Counted from the stretch's first letter, positions 39,044 through 49,200 are shown. The stretch is DNA of 64,000 bases from Novosphingobium kaempferiae (GCF_021227995.1 NZ_CP089301.1:3906001-3970000); one strand, 5' to 3'. Notes: generated by a model from the letters alone, not told the origin. Numbers and translations: made by a program.

Positions 39044-41464
39044 TTACATCTTCGCGGTCAGGGTGAACACTGCCGAGCGCGCGTCGCCCGGGGTCGCCCA
39101 GCCGTTGTTGCGGATGCGCGTGAAGTACAGCTTGTCGCCGATGTTCTTGACGTTCAGCTGCGCCGAGATGTTGGGCGAGATCTCATACGCCAGGTAGCCC
39201 TGGTGGATGAGGTAATCGTCCGAGAACGACGCGGCGGCGGTCGGCGTACCGGCGGCGAGCATGAAGCGGCCCTGGTAGGTGAAGCCGTAGCCGATGGTCA
39301 GGCCGAAGGGCAGGCGGTACGTGGTGAATAGGCTGCCCGAGTGCTTCGGGGTCTGCGGCAGGTACTGGCCCGCGCCCGGGTTCGGGTTGGCCGCCGAGTT
39401 GGTGCAGGTGCGCACCGGGTTCGTGGTCTGCGCGCCGGGGTTGGCAAGGCAGAAGTCCGAGACCGACTGCAGCAGTTCGCTGTCGAGATAGGTGTAGTTG
39501 GCGGTGACGTTCCAGTTCGGCGTGATGCGGCCGGTGACGCCCAGCGCGATGCCGTCAACGCGCGACTTGCCGTCGAGCTGCTGGTCGGGAACGGTCGGGT
39601 CGCCGGAGACGACGGCGTACTTGTCACGCTCGTTGCGGAACGCGGCGGCGGTCAGCAGCAGGCCGCCGTCGAACAGTTCGGCCTTTGCGCCGATCTCGTA
39701 GTTCTTGGCCGATTCCGGGCTGATGTTGCAGGTTGTGTTGACCACGCCCGGCGCCTCGGCCGTGCACGAACCGTTGACCGAGTTTTTCGACGGCGTGCGC
39801 GAGTTGCCGTAGGCGATGTAGAGGCTGACCGCCTCGACCGGCTTGTAGTTGAGGCCGACGCGGTACGAGAACAGCGTGTCGGAATTGCTCGCCTTGGTGC
39901 CTGGCGTCACCTGGCCCAGCGTCGCGGTCGCGGTCGAGATCGTGTCGGCGCGCGAGCTGCCGGTGTTGCGCTCGATCCGGGCGCCGCCGCTCAGTTCCAG
40001 CTTGCCCAGCTTCATCGTGTCGAACAGGTAGCCCGCCACGTTGGTCTGCTCACCGATGGTGTGGCCGGCGCGGATGAAGTTGATCGCACCGGTATAGACG
40101 TTGCTGCCATACGTGAAGGCCGAGGTAGCCGGGCCGACGATCACTTCGTTCGGGTTGTCGATGTTGATCAGCGGCAGGCGGGTGAAGGCGTTGGTGCCGT
40201 TGGCGTTACGCAGCACGTTGCCGTTGTAGAGGTCGTACTTTTCCCAGGTCGCGGCGGCACCGACGTTGATCGTGTGCTCGATCGCGCCGGTGTTGAACAC
40301 GGCCTTGACGTCGAACTGGTCGAACATCAGCTGGTTGCGCGTGTCGCGGGTCGTGCCGCGCGGGCCGGTGGCGTAGTAGTAGCCTGCCGGAACCAGCACG
40401 TTGTTCGGCGCGGCGGTCGTACCGATGTTGACGGTGCAGGCCGCGCCCGTGGGGGTCACGCCCGAGGACAGGCAGTACGTGCCCTGCGGCGGGTTCACCA
40501 TGGTCAGCTGGCGTGTGTCCTGCCAGCGGGCGAGGTTGCGGATCGAGACGCTGTCGCTGACTTCATGCTCAAAGATCGCGGTCAACTGGTCGGTGTTGAG
40601 CTTCTGGCGGTCGACGTTGCGGAAGCCGAAGTAGTCGCTGCGGTGGACGCCCGGGATCGTGCCGCCGTTGTAGTAAGGCAGGCCGTACTGCGGGATGTTG
40701 TCGTCTTCCTGATGGACATACTGCAGCGTCAGGCTGGTCGGGCTTTCGATACCGATGGTGATCGAAGGTGCGACGCCCCAGCGGTCGTACTTCTCGACGT
40801 CGCGGCCGGGCACGTCGTTGCGGTGCCACATGGCGTTGAGGCGCACGGCGATGAGGTCGTTGACGCGCTTGTTGAGGTCCGCGGTGGCACGATAGTAATC
40901 GTCGGTGCCGACGCCGCCGGTGACGACGTAGGCGTCGTCCGCCTTCGGGCGCTTGGTGATGATGTTGATGTTGCCGCCGACCGAACCGGCGCCCGAGATC
41001 ACCGAGTTGGCGCCGTTGGTGATCTCGATCTGCTCAAGGTTGAACGGGTCGGTGCGGGTGATCTGCGCGCTGTCACGCACGCCGTCGATGGTGATGTCGT
41101 TCGCCGCGCTGTAGCCGCGGAAGTTGATGTTGTCGTTCGGGCCGGTGCCGCCTTCGCCAGCGCCGAAGGTGATGCCGGGGACAGTGGCGAGGACATCGCG
41201 CAGGGTCAGCAGGTTCTGCTGCTCGATCACCTCGTTGGTAAGGACGGTGATGGTCTGCGGCGTGTCGCGGACGGGGCGGGTGCGCTTAGGCGATTCAAGG
41301 CGGCGGCCCGGCTCCTCGGTGATCGCGCTGTCGCTGACGGTCACGCCGCCGAGGCTGCGATCGCCGTCAGCCTGCTGAGCATGGGCGACGGGCGCAAAGA
41401 CCGGCGCGATGCAGGACAGCGCAAGGAACGTGCGGCGCGCGGCCGCCTTGGACTTGATGGACAT
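39044..41464 (-). CDS. TonB-dependent siderophore receptor, Fiu/PiuA-like (catecholate type)
   Basis: 806 residues. A signal peptide ends APVAHAQQ. TPQTITVLTNEVIEQQNLLT and VPGITFGAGEGGTGPNDN are siderophore-receptor plug motifs; FRGYSAANDITIDGVRD and GANSVISGAGSVGGNINI follow. The barrel ends FTLTAKM. The plug and the PiuC partner match the Fiu/PiuA group, which takes up ferric catecholates and also admits catechol-bearing antibiotics. A Fur-box-like palindrome lies 36 bp upstream of the ATG, so iron repression is expected. Confidence 0.92.
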   Translation of the reverse strand: MSIKSKAAARRTFLALSCIAPVFAPVAHAQQADGDRSLGGVTVSDSAITEEPGRRLESPKRTRPVRDTPQTITVLTNEVIEQQNLLTLRDVLATVPGITFGAGEGGTGPNDNINFRGYSAANDITIDGVRDSAQITRTDPFNLEQIEITNGANSVISGAGSVGGNINIITKRPKADDAYVVTGGVGTDDYYRATADLNKRVNDLIAVRLNAMWHRNDVPGRDVEKYDRWGVAPSITIGIESPTSLTLQYVHQEDDNIPQYGLPYYNGGTIPGVHRSDYFGFRNVDRQKLNTDQLTAIFEHEVSDSVSIRNLARWQDTRQLTMVNPPQGTYCLSSGVTPTGAACTVNIGTTAAPNNVLVPAGYYYATGPRGTTRDTRNQLMFDQFDVKAVFNTGAIEHTINVGAAATWEKYDLYNGNVLRNANGTNAFTRLPLINIDNPNEVIVGPATSAFTYGSNVYTGAINFIRAGHTIGEQTNVAGYLFDTMKLGKLELSGGARIERNTGSSRADTISTATATLGQVTPGTKASNSDTLFSYRVGLNYKPVEAVSLYIAYGNSRTPSKNSVNGSCTAEAPGVVNTTCNISPESAKNYEIGAKAELFDGGLLLTAAAFRNERDKYAVVSGDPTVPDQQLDGKSRVDGIALGVTGRITPNWNVTANYTYLDSELLQSVSDFCLANPGAQTTNPVRTCTNSAANPNPGAGQYLPQTPKHSGSLFTTYRLPFGLTIGYGFTYQGRFMLAAGTPTAAASFSDDYLIHQGYLAYEISPNISAQLNVKNIGDKLYFTRIRNNGWATPGDARSAVFTLTAKM

Positions 41465-41500
41465 GTCTTCCCCTCTGAAGCTTGACGGAGGGGCTGATAT

Positions 41501-41515
41501 TGAGAGTTACTCGCA
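41501..41515. promoter_or_regulatory. Fur-box-like palindrome of the siderophore receptor
   Basis: TGAGAGT-T-ACTCGCA, a 7-1-7 inverted repeat with 6 of 7 pairs, set in GATATTGAGAGTTACTCGCA and followed by TTATC. On the minus strand it reads GATAATGCGAGTAACTC, close to Fur boxes. Confidence 0.65.
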
Positions 41516-41610
41516 TTATCAAGTGCCCATTTCAAAAATGTTTCCTGCGGTTTTCATTTTTGATGCAGGGTGTTGAACTTACGTTGCAACATGACCCGAG
41601 CACACGATGT

Positions 41611-42582
41611 TCAAGCGGGCTCCAGCAGCGCCTCGAGTTCAGGGCTGACCCATTCAACGATATCGTCGTCAAGCCGGGTGAGCACGCGGACGGCAAGCTT
41701 TTCCCGGATGGCGAGATCGCGCATCGTGCCGGGCTCCAGCACGCACAGCGCCGTGGCCCAGGCATCCGCGAGCATGGCCGAGGCATGGACGACGCTGACC
41801 GCCATTGCATGTTCCACCGGCAGGCCGTTGCGCGGATCGATGGTATGCCGTCCGCGAACGTAGTCTCCCGAGGTCGCGACGGCGAGTTGGTGCAGGGCGA
41901 TGCGCAAGGGGGCGATGCCCTCAGCCGGTGTCTCGAGATCGACCCACCAGGGATCGCCGTCTGGACGCAGGCCGCGTCCGACGAGTTCGCCGCCGATTTC
42001 GACAAGAGCGTGGTGGCAGCCCATGTCGTCCAGCAGCGCGGCGAGCGCATCGACGGCGTAACCCTTGGCGATGCCGGAAAAATCGAGGCGCAGGCCGCCG
42101 GGCTGGCGCAGGCGGCGGGTCTCGGGTTCGTATGCAAGGCGGATGAAGCCGGACACGGCGCGCGCGGCCTCGATCTCCGCAAGCGTCGGTGGGCGCATCA
42201 CGGGCGTTGGACCATGGCCCCACGCGTTGACGAGTGTGCCGACGGCGGGGTCGAACGCCCCCGCCGAACGCTCCGCCACATCGAGCGCGGCCTCCATCAC
42301 CCGCGCGAAGTCGGCGGGCAGGGTGAGCCATGCCCCGCCATCGGCGCGGTTGAACCGGCCGAGCAGGGAGTCCTCGCGCCAATGGCTCATCTGGGCGAGA
42401 ATGTCTTCGAGGCGCGCCTTGATGGCAGCCGCCACCGCCGCTCGGTTGAAGCCGGGCGGGGCGGCGAGTTTGACGCGCCAGGTCGTGCCCATCGTCTCGC
42501 CGCCCATCTCGACCACTGGCAGCCCCTGTCGCCAGGTGGCGAACGAGGCGGGGTCTATCTCGAGCGGGACGGCGAGACGCAT
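41611..42582 (-). CDS. apbE: ApbE-family FAD:protein FMN transferase
   Basis: 323 residues. GGETMGTTWRVKLA, DFSGIAKGYAVDALA, GRHTIDPRNGLPV and LADAWATAL are the ApbE motifs for FAD and metal binding. ApbE moves FMN from FAD onto a Thr or Ser of exported redox proteins. No signal peptide or lipobox is visible, unlike many ApbE proteins, so export may depend on a different start or it may act in the cytoplasm. It ends the PepSY-DUF2271-DUF4198 operon, and the DUF2271 protein carries the target motif DGLSGAT. Confidence 0.9.
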   Translation of the reverse strand: MRLAVPLEIDPASFATWRQGLPVVEMGGETMGTTWRVKLAAPPGFNRAAVAAAIKARLEDILAQMSHWREDSLLGRFNRADGGAWLTLPADFARVMEAALDVAERSAGAFDPAVGTLVNAWGHGPTPVMRPPTLAEIEAARAVSGFIRLAYEPETRRLRQPGGLRLDFSGIAKGYAVDALAALLDDMGCHHALVEIGGELVGRGLRPDGDPWWVDLETPAEGIAPLRIALHQLAVATSGDYVRGRHTIDPRNGLPVEHAMAVSVVHASAMLADAWATALCVLEPGTMRDLAIREKLAVRVLTRLDDDIVEWVSPELEALLEPA

Positions 42583-42596
42583 GGAGGCTTCGGTCG

Positions 42597-43505
42597 TCAG
42601 GGTGCGACGACTTCCAGCGTGGTGGTGAAGGCCATGCGGCGGGCGCTGGCCTTCTTGTCGCTCGGCTTGGCGTCCTCAGCGCTGGCGTTCAGCCAGTACC
42701 AGCCTGCGACCGGCCACTTGATCTTGACGGTGCCGTCAGCGCCGGTGGTCAGTTCCTGCGCATCTTCCGCCTCGCGGTACTTCTTGCCGCCGGGGACCAC
42801 AGTGATCTTGACGCCCGCAGCAGGCTTGCCGTCGATCAGGAAACGGAACGAGCCTTCCTCATCCGAGACGAGTTCATCGGGGTGCGTGATCGGGTCGAAT
42901 TCCAGCCCCTTGCCGGTCAGCGCAACCTTGGTGGGCGCGCCCGCGGTCACGTAGACGAAGTTGCGCGTGACCGACTCGGTCAGCTTGATGTCGGTGGCGT
43001 TGGCCGGGATGTCGGCGACGGTCGGGACCATGCGCATCGGCGGGCGGGCAGGGGTACCTGCCGGAGCCGCCGGAGGAGCACCGGCACCGGCAGGTGCGCC
43101 CGGTCCACCGGGAGCACCCGGACCCTGCGGACGGCCACGGCCACCCACGCGCCATTCCTCGGCACCGACCTTGAACGTGCCCATGACGCCGGTACGCTCC
43201 ATACCGATCTTCCAGGTGCCTGCCTTGTTCAGCGCGACGTCGAAAGTGCCGCGATGACGGCCCTTGGACGGATTCTCGACTTTGCCCTCGGTGCCGTCGG
43301 GCGCCCAGACGCTGACCTGAGCGGGGTCCATGGCGACATGGTCGGGGTAGAACAGGTCGTTCGAAACGGCGGCGTCGACGGTGACGTACTCGTTCGTGCT
43401 TGCCAGCGTGCTGGTCGAAGGCAGCAGCCACATGCGGTGGGCAAGGGCAGGCGTGGCCAGCACGGACGAGGCCGCAGCGGCAATCAGGATGGAGCGGAAG
43501 CGCAT
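42597..43505 (-). CDS. DUF4198-family periplasmic protein
   Basis: 302 residues with a signal peptide ending TPALAHRMW; mature N-terminal His is typical of this family, which includes the NikM/NikL metal-uptake modules. Two Ig-like domains are separated by a Gly/Pro/Ala-rich linker at about residues 122-156 (GAPGGPGAPAGAGAPPAAPA). The second domain ends with WPVAGWYWLNASA. It probably binds a metal or helps present iron at the PepSY membrane protein. Function is inferred from the operon. Confidence 0.82.
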   Translation of the reverse strand: MRFRSILIAAAASSVLATPALAHRMWLLPSTSTLASTNEYVTVDAAVSNDLFYPDHVAMDPAQVSVWAPDGTEGKVENPSKGRHRGTFDVALNKAGTWKIGMERTGVMGTFKVGAEEWRVGGRGRPQGPGAPGGPGAPAGAGAPPAAPAGTPARPPMRMVPTVADIPANATDIKLTESVTRNFVYVTAGAPTKVALTGKGLEFDPITHPDELVSDEEGSFRFLIDGKPAAGVKITVVPGGKKYREAEDAQELTTGADGTVKIKWPVAGWYWLNASAEDAKPSDKKASARRMAFTTTLEVVAP

Positions 43506-43552
43506 TGGTGTTCCCCTGTTATCGAATGAAAGAATGGATCAACGCTGAGCAA

Positions 43553-44041
43553 TCAGCGCACGGTGACTGTGCCGAGTTCGGTCTTGCCGGAAGCCGAGCC
43601 GCCCTTGCCGCCCACGGTGAAGGGCACGGAGACGAGTTCGCGTCCGCCCGTCTCGCGCGCGGCCTCGACCTTGAGGACGTAGTCGCCCTTGGGCAGGTTG
43701 GCCGGGATCGCCACGGTGTAGCTGCCGGGCGCGCGGGTCGCGCCGCTCAGGCCATCGGCGGGAAGGTTCAGCGAACGGCCGCCCTTGCGCCACCAGGTGC
43801 GCAGGTCCGCCAGCCACTTGGTACCGGGCTCGTTGCCGCGCTTCTTGAGATCGTACCACACGAAGATCGTGCGGGCGTTGCCGCCGGCGGCGGGCTCGAC
43901 CCAGCCAGCCACGTAGGGCCGGTGGTACTCGGCCACCTTGATCTGCGGAACGGTCACGGTGACCGAGGCGGCAAGCGCAGGCGTGGCAATAGTACCTGCC
44001 GCGAGCAACGGCAGCGCGGGCAGGATCTTGGTTCTGGTCAT
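43553..44041 (-). CDS. DUF2271-family periplasmic protein with flavinylation motif
   Basis: 162 residues, ATG at 44041, signal peptide ending TPALAAS. HRPYVAGWVEPAAG and RTIFVWYDLKKRGNEPGTKW are DUF2271 landmarks. LPADGLSGATRAPG (Asp96 to Thr102) matches the Dxx[SG][GA]AT motif on which ApbE places FMN, so this is probably a flavoprotein with FMN bound to Thr102 in the periplasm. With PepSY and ApbE encoded alongside, electron transfer to ferric iron is the likely role. The linkage is inferred, the motif is plainly visible. Confidence 0.85.
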   Translation of the reverse strand: MTRTKILPALPLLAAGTIATPALAASVTVTVPQIKVAEYHRPYVAGWVEPAAGGNARTIFVWYDLKKRGNEPGTKWLADLRTWWRKGGRSLNLPADGLSGATRAPGSYTVAIPANLPKGDYVLKVEAARETGGRELVSVPFTVGGKGGSASGKTELGTVTVR

Positions 44042-44055
44042 CACATGCTTTCTCG

Positions 44056-44796
44056 TCAGTGGATGAAAAGGAGTGCCAGCAGCAGCGGGATCAGCAGGCT
44101 GAGGCCCACCAGCGGCCAGGTCATCGGCCGGTGCTTCGCGTGCAGCTGGAGCAGGAACAGGCCGGTGATCGTGAAGATCAGGCAGGCGACGGCGAACAGG
44201 TCGATGAACCACGACCATGCCCCGCCGGTGTTGCGCCCCTTGTGGAGATCGTTGAGGTACGAGATCCAGCCGCGATTGGTCACTTCGGCCTGCACTTCGC
44301 CGGTCGCCCGGTCGATGCTGACCCAGGCATCGCGCCCCGGTCCCGGCATGGCGATGTAGACTTCGTCCTCGCCCGTCCAGTCGGCGGCGTGGCCGCTCGG
44401 GTCGAGGGGAACGGCGGCTGCCACGGCCTTCGCGACTTCGGGCGGAAGCGGATCGGTGGCGTCGCCCGGCGCGTGGAGCTTCGTCAGCAGCGCTATCGGC
44501 ACCTTGCCCTCGCTCTGCGTAACCACCGGCTCCGCGCCGATCGAGGCGGCGTGGTTGAGGGTGATCCCGGTCGCGGCGAACAGCAGCATGCCGACGAGCG
44601 AAATGGCCGCGCTGACCCAGTGCCAAGTATGCAACTGCTTGAGCCAGAAGGCGCGGGCCTTCTTGTTTTTCTTCTTCTTGCCGGCGGCGGCCTTCGGTTT
44701 GGCGGGACGCGGCGGGGCGACCGTCCGTGCATCGTCCGAGGCTCCGGCGTCGCCCGGATCGGCGTCGCGTCGGTCTAGGGCGTCGGCAACTTCCAA
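44056..44796 (-). CDS. PepSY-associated transmembrane protein (ferric-reductase-like)
   Basis: 246 residues from TTG 44796, with AAGGA upstream; no in-frame ATG fits. A Lys-rich N-terminus (GKKKKNKKARAFW) stays inside. Three membrane helices follow: HTWHWVSAAISLVGMLLFAA, WFIDLFAVACLIFTITGLFL and WPLVGLSLLIPLLLALLFIH. The periplasmic loop of about 110 residues holds the PepSY-like domain (EVYIAMPGPGRDAWVSIDRA). His residues in HTWHW and LNHAAS could bind haem. It probably delivers electrons across the membrane to the flavinylated DUF2271 partner. Confidence 0.8.
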   Translation of the reverse strand: MEVADALDRRDADPGDAGASDDARTVAPPRPAKPKAAAGKKKKNKKARAFWLKQLHTWHWVSAAISLVGMLLFAATGITLNHAASIGAEPVVTQSEGKVPIALLTKLHAPGDATDPLPPEVAKAVAAAVPLDPSGHAADWTGEDEVYIAMPGPGRDAWVSIDRATGEVQAEVTNRGWISYLNDLHKGRNTGGAWSWFIDLFAVACLIFTITGLFLLQLHAKHRPMTWPLVGLSLLIPLLLALLFIH

Positions 44797-44905
44797 GATG
44801 TCGCATCCTTCGGTTCTGGGGAGGGCGTCACCTTGGCGCTAACGTGCCGCCACACGTCGTTTGCGATGCCAAGAGCCCTCTGGACGACGAGCTGCTTAGT
44901 GTATA

Positions 44906-44920
44906 TGCAAATCACTCGCA
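44906..44920. promoter_or_regulatory. Fur-box-like palindrome in the tonB/PepSY divergent promoter
   Basis: TGCAAAT-C-ACTCGCA, a 7-1-7 inverted repeat with 5 of 7 pairs, sharing ACTCGCA with the receptor's box at 41501. It lies 25 bp before the tonB start and 110 bp before the PepSY gene. Confidence 0.6.
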
Positions 44921-44944
44921 ATAGTGGTTGGCAGGAGGTTACAA

Positions 44945-45730
44945 TTGGCGACAGTCGCGGCGCCCGCGCTGGATGAACGTGCGTTCGTCCCCGTCCCGCC
45001 TGCGTTGCGCGAGCTGGGGTTCGTGGCGCAGGAACCCGTCGAATCGCTGTCGCCACTTGGGTGGGAGCGGTCGGAATACCGTCCGGCTCGCGCCAATCCC
45101 GTCGCGCTGATCGCCTCGGCGGCGATGATCCTGGGCATGGGTGCCTGTCTTGCCACGCTTAATATCGTCGCTGCGCACAAGGAGCGGATGCGCCTGACCG
45201 CCGTCGAACTGGAGGAACTCGAGGTCACGCCGCCGCCTCCCCCGCCCGAGCCGACCAAGCTGGAGACGCCGCAGGCTGCGGTGACGCAGACGGTGGCGCC
45301 CAAGCCGATGATCGAATTGCCGAGCCCCGGCCCGCAGCAGGTCATGGTCGATGCCCCGCCGCCGCCTGCTCCGCCGACTTTCGTGAGCGAGGGCGTGAAG
45401 CCTGCCGCCGCTCCCGCAGTGGCGCCTGCGCCCGCCTCGACGATGGAGGGGGGTGACCTTTCCAGCAAGGTGCTCTTCGCCAAGCCGCCGACCTATCCCG
45501 TCGACGCCCGTCGCGCGCATGAGCAGGGGACGGTGAAGCTGCTGCTGCTGGTCGGCTCCGACGGCACCGTAAAGGACATCAAGGTCGCGTCGAGCAGCGG
45601 CAGTTCGCGCCTCGACGGCGCCGCACTGCGTGCGGTCAAACACTGGCGCTGGTCGCCGACGATGAGCAACGGGGTGGCGACGGCCGTGCGCGGTTACGTG
45701 ACGATCCCGTTCGTCCTCACCACCGCCTGA
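44945..45730 (+). CDS. tonB: TonB energy-transducing protein
   Basis: 261 residues from TTG 44945, which follows AGGAGG with 7-nt spacing. The membrane anchor is VALIASAAMILGMGACLATL (about residues 53-72), preceded by an unusually long cytoplasmic N-terminus. A Pro-rich linker (PPPPPPEPTKLE, APPPPAPPTF) spans the periplasm. The C-terminal TonB domain has FAKPPTYPVDARRAHEQGTV, VKLLLLVGSDGTV and AVKHWRWSPTMSNG. It passes proton-motive force to outer-membrane receptors, most likely the siderophore receptor of this locus, given the shared Fur-type boxes. Confidence 0.92.
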   Translation: MATVAAPALDERAFVPVPPALRELGFVAQEPVESLSPLGWERSEYRPARANPVALIASAAMILGMGACLATLNIVAAHKERMRLTAVELEELEVTPPPPPPEPTKLETPQAAVTQTVAPKPMIELPSPGPQQVMVDAPPPPAPPTFVSEGVKPAAAPAVAPAPASTMEGGDLSSKVLFAKPPTYPVDARRAHEQGTVKLLLLVGSDGTVKDIKVASSSGSSRLDGAALRAVKHWRWSPTMSNGVATAVRGYVTIPFVLTTA

Positions 45731-45742
45731 GCGACCGGGCCG

Positions 45743-46126
45743 TCAGGCGCGGTCCTGCAGGGCCGCGTGCAGCGCGGTCATCGCCTGTTCGAGCTGCGCG
45801 GAGCTGTAGGGCTTGTCGAGCCGCACGGTCGGCTGATGGTCGAGGCCCGGCTCGAACCCGCCGCTGGCGATCGCGAGCGGCACGTCGCGCGCCGCCAGTT
45901 CGGCGATCACCGGGTCCGCCTTCTGTCCGGCAAGGTTGAGGTCGATCACCGCGACGTCGTAATCGCCGGTGCCTGCGGCATCCAGCGCCGCGCCGAGGGT
46001 CGCAAAGGGCCCGACGACCTCGCAGCCAAGGTCGGCCAACATCTCTTCCAGCAGCATTGAGACGAGGAACTCGTCCTCCGCCACCAGCACCCGCAGGCCG
46101 TCGAATCGCGGCGTGTCGTCAGGCAT
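45743..46126 (-). CDS. Single-domain response regulator
   Basis: 127 residues, ATG at 46126 with GGAGGATC upstream. Receiver only: LRVLVAEDEFLVSMLLEEML, phosphoacceptor Asp in VAVIDLNLAG, Lys in RLDKPYSS. No output domain. It follows the hybrid kinase by 86 bp in the same direction, so it may take phosphate from that kinase. A small inverted repeat (ATGTGTG...CACACAT) lies between them. Confidence 0.85.
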   Translation of the reverse strand: MPDDTPRFDGLRVLVAEDEFLVSMLLEEMLADLGCEVVGPFATLGAALDAAGTGDYDVAVIDLNLAGQKADPVIAELAARDVPLAIASGGFEPGLDHQPTVRLDKPYSSAQLEQAMTALHAALQDRA

Positions 46127-46212
46127 GTGCGATCCTCCGGCATGTGTGTACGCGACCACACATCGCGCTTCCAAGCTATTGGCAGCGCTTGAAGCCTTCG
46201 GCAAGCCGGGTT

Positions 46213-49200
46213 TCAGCCTTCGATGATCTCGCGTATCCGTCCCGCGAGCAGGTCCATGGCGAAGGGCTTGGTTATCATCGCCATGCCGGGCTCAAGGAAG
46301 CCCGAGGCCAGCGCCGCGTTCTCGGCATAGCCGGTCATGAACAGCACCTTGAGGCCGGGACGGCTGGCGCGCCCTCCGTCCGCGACCTGACGGCCGTTGA
46401 GGCCGGGCAGGCCGATATCGGTGATGAGCAGGTCTATCCGCCGGTCCGACTGGAGGATGGCGAGGCCCGCAGGCCCATCCGATGCCTCGATGGCGTTGTA
46501 CCCGAGTTCGTCTAGCACTTCGAGGATCAGCCCCCGCACGACCGGCTCGTCCTCCACCACCAGCACGACTTCGCCACTCTGTGCGGGGGGCAGGGCGGCT
46601 AGCTGGTCGCTTTCATCCGGCGCGCTGTCGCTGCCGTGATGGCGCGGAAGGTATAGCTTGATCGTGGTGCCGATGCCTTCCTCGGAATAGATCCGGGCAT
46701 AGCCTTCAGATTGGCGCGCGAAGCCGTAGATCATCGACAGGCCGAGCCCGGTGCCCTGTCCGATCGGCTTGGTCGTGAAGAAGGGCTCGAACGCCCGCGC
46801 GGCCGTATCCCGGCTCATGCCGACGCCCGTGTCAGTGATGGCGATGCACACGTACTGGCCCGGCTTCACGTCCCGCTCGCGCGCGGCGTAGTGACTGTCG
46901 AGATGGGCGTTGCACGTCTCGACGGTGAGCTTGCCGCCCTGCGGCATCGCATCGCGGGCGTTGATGACGAGGTTGAGGATGGCGCTTTCGAGCTGGTTGG
47001 CGTCGCAGCGCGTCAGCCACAGCCCGCCCGCCAGCACGAGCGAAAGCTCGATGTGCTCGCCCAGCGTCCGGCGCAGCATGTCCTCCATCGAGGCGATCAG
47101 CGGATTGGTGCGGACCGGGCGCGGGTCGAGCGGCTGGCGGCGCGAGAAGGCGAGCAGCCGATGCGTCAGTGCCGCCGCCCGCTCCGCCGAGGTGCGCGCG
47201 CCCGTCAGCCAGCGGTCGAGATCCTTCGTCCGACCCTGTGCCAGCCGGTTGTGCATCATGTCGAGGCAGCCGGTGATGCCTTGCAGCAGGTTGTTGAAGT
47301 CGTGCGCGATGCCGCCGGTAAGCTGGCCGACTGCCTCCATCTTCTGGCTCTGGCGCAGGGCCTCCTCGATGGCGCGCTGTTCGGTTATGTCGCGGCCGAT
47401 GGCGTGGATGCGCCGTTCGTCGGGCACCGCCGTCCAGGCGATCAGGCGATAGTCGCCGTCCTTGGTGCGGTAGCGGTTCTCGAACGCGATGGTGCGCTGC
47501 CCGGTCGACAGCTTGGCGATCTCGGCGGCGGTGGCATCCAGATCGTCGGCATGGACGAAGGAGGCGACGCGGCGGCCCAGCATCTCTCCCTCGTGCCAGC
47601 CCAGCAACCGCTCGGCGGAAGGGTTGACGGCAGTTATCAGCCCGTTGAAGTCGCAGACCAGCATGAGGTCGCGGCTGATGCTCCAGAGCCTGTCGCGGTC
47701 CTGCGCGTAAGCGGCTTCGGCCTGCTTCTGCGCCTCGATCTGCGTGAAGGTGCCGACCCATGCGGTGATCGTGCCGTGGGCGTCGGTCAGCGGCAGCGCA
47801 CGGGCGAGGTGCCAGCGATAGAGCCCTTCGGCGTCGCGCAGGCGCAGTTCGGTGTCGTAGCTTTCGCCCGTCGCCAGAGCGCTGGACCACTGATGCAGCG
47901 TTGCGGCGCGGTCGTCCGGGTGGACGAGGCGGGCCCAGCCATCGCCTTCCAGCGCGCCGCGTGGCTCGCCGGAATAGGCGTAGGCGCGGTCATTGAACCA
48001 GTCGAACCGGCCATCGGCGCGCGCCGTCCATACTTGCGTCGGCATATTCTGGGCGAGGGCGCTGAACTGCGCCTCGCTCTTCTCCAAGGCCAGTTGGGTG
48101 CGCTTGCGGTCGGTGACATCGCTGACCGCGCCGATCATCCGCACCGCGTTGCCCGCAGGATCGAACTCGAACTCGGACTTGCGGGCGATCACCCGCTCCT
48201 CGCCGGTATCGGGTCGGCGGATGCGATATTCGACGTCGAGTGCGGCGACCCCGGAGTTGCGCCGCGCGTGGTTGGACGACAGGTGGCGATCTTCGGGAAC
48301 GATAATCTGCTCGAACAGCTCCGGCGGCATTGGGCCGTTCTGCGGCACGCCGAAGATGCGGCAGAATTCGTCGGTGCCGCTGATGGTGTTCGCCACGATA
48401 TCGACCGAGAACAGGCCGACGCCGCCTGCAACCTGCGCGCGACTCAGCTGCTCGGCACTGAGGCGCAGGGCTTCCTGCGCGTCGTGTTCGAAGGTGCGGT
48501 CGCGCATGAGCTTGACGAGGCCGATGGCGGCCCCTGCCTCGTTGCGCAGCGGGGTCATCTCGCTAAGGCCCCAGAACCGCTCGCCGCTCTTGCGCAGGTG
48601 CCAGCGCGCATCGTGGGCCCGACTGTTCTCCAGCGCCTCGCGGCGTTTCGCGGCGGGACGGCCGGCGGCGCGGTCCTCGGGCGTGAAGAACAGGTCGATC
48701 GGGTGGCCGAGCATCTCCGGTTCGGTCCAGCCGAGCATCGCCGCTGCGCCTGTGTTCCAGAGGGTGACATTCCCGTCGAGGTCGGTCGCGACGATGCCGT
48801 AGTCGATCGCGCCGTCGAGAATCTGGCGGTTGTAGCCCTCGCGTTCACGCAGCAGACCCTCCGCGCCGACGCGCTGGATGTGGGCCCAGGATCGTTCCGT
48901 GACCTCGCGGATCACGCCGAGTTCGTAGGAGGTCCAGTGATGCGGACTGCTGTCGTGGATCGCCATGAGGGCGGTCAGACGGCCTTCCTTCACGAGCGGC
49001 ATGCAGATGGTCGCGGCGATGCCGATGTCTTGGAAAGTCCTGGCTTCCTCGGGCGCTATCTCGACGCTGTTGTCGTTGATGATGAGCGGGCGACCGGCCG
49101 AAAGTTCCTGCACCGCAAGCTGCCCGAAGTCGGCGAGGCTGTAATGCCCCACGATCGAGGGCGAACCGTCGGCGTGCCAGTTGCCGCGGATGGTGAAACC

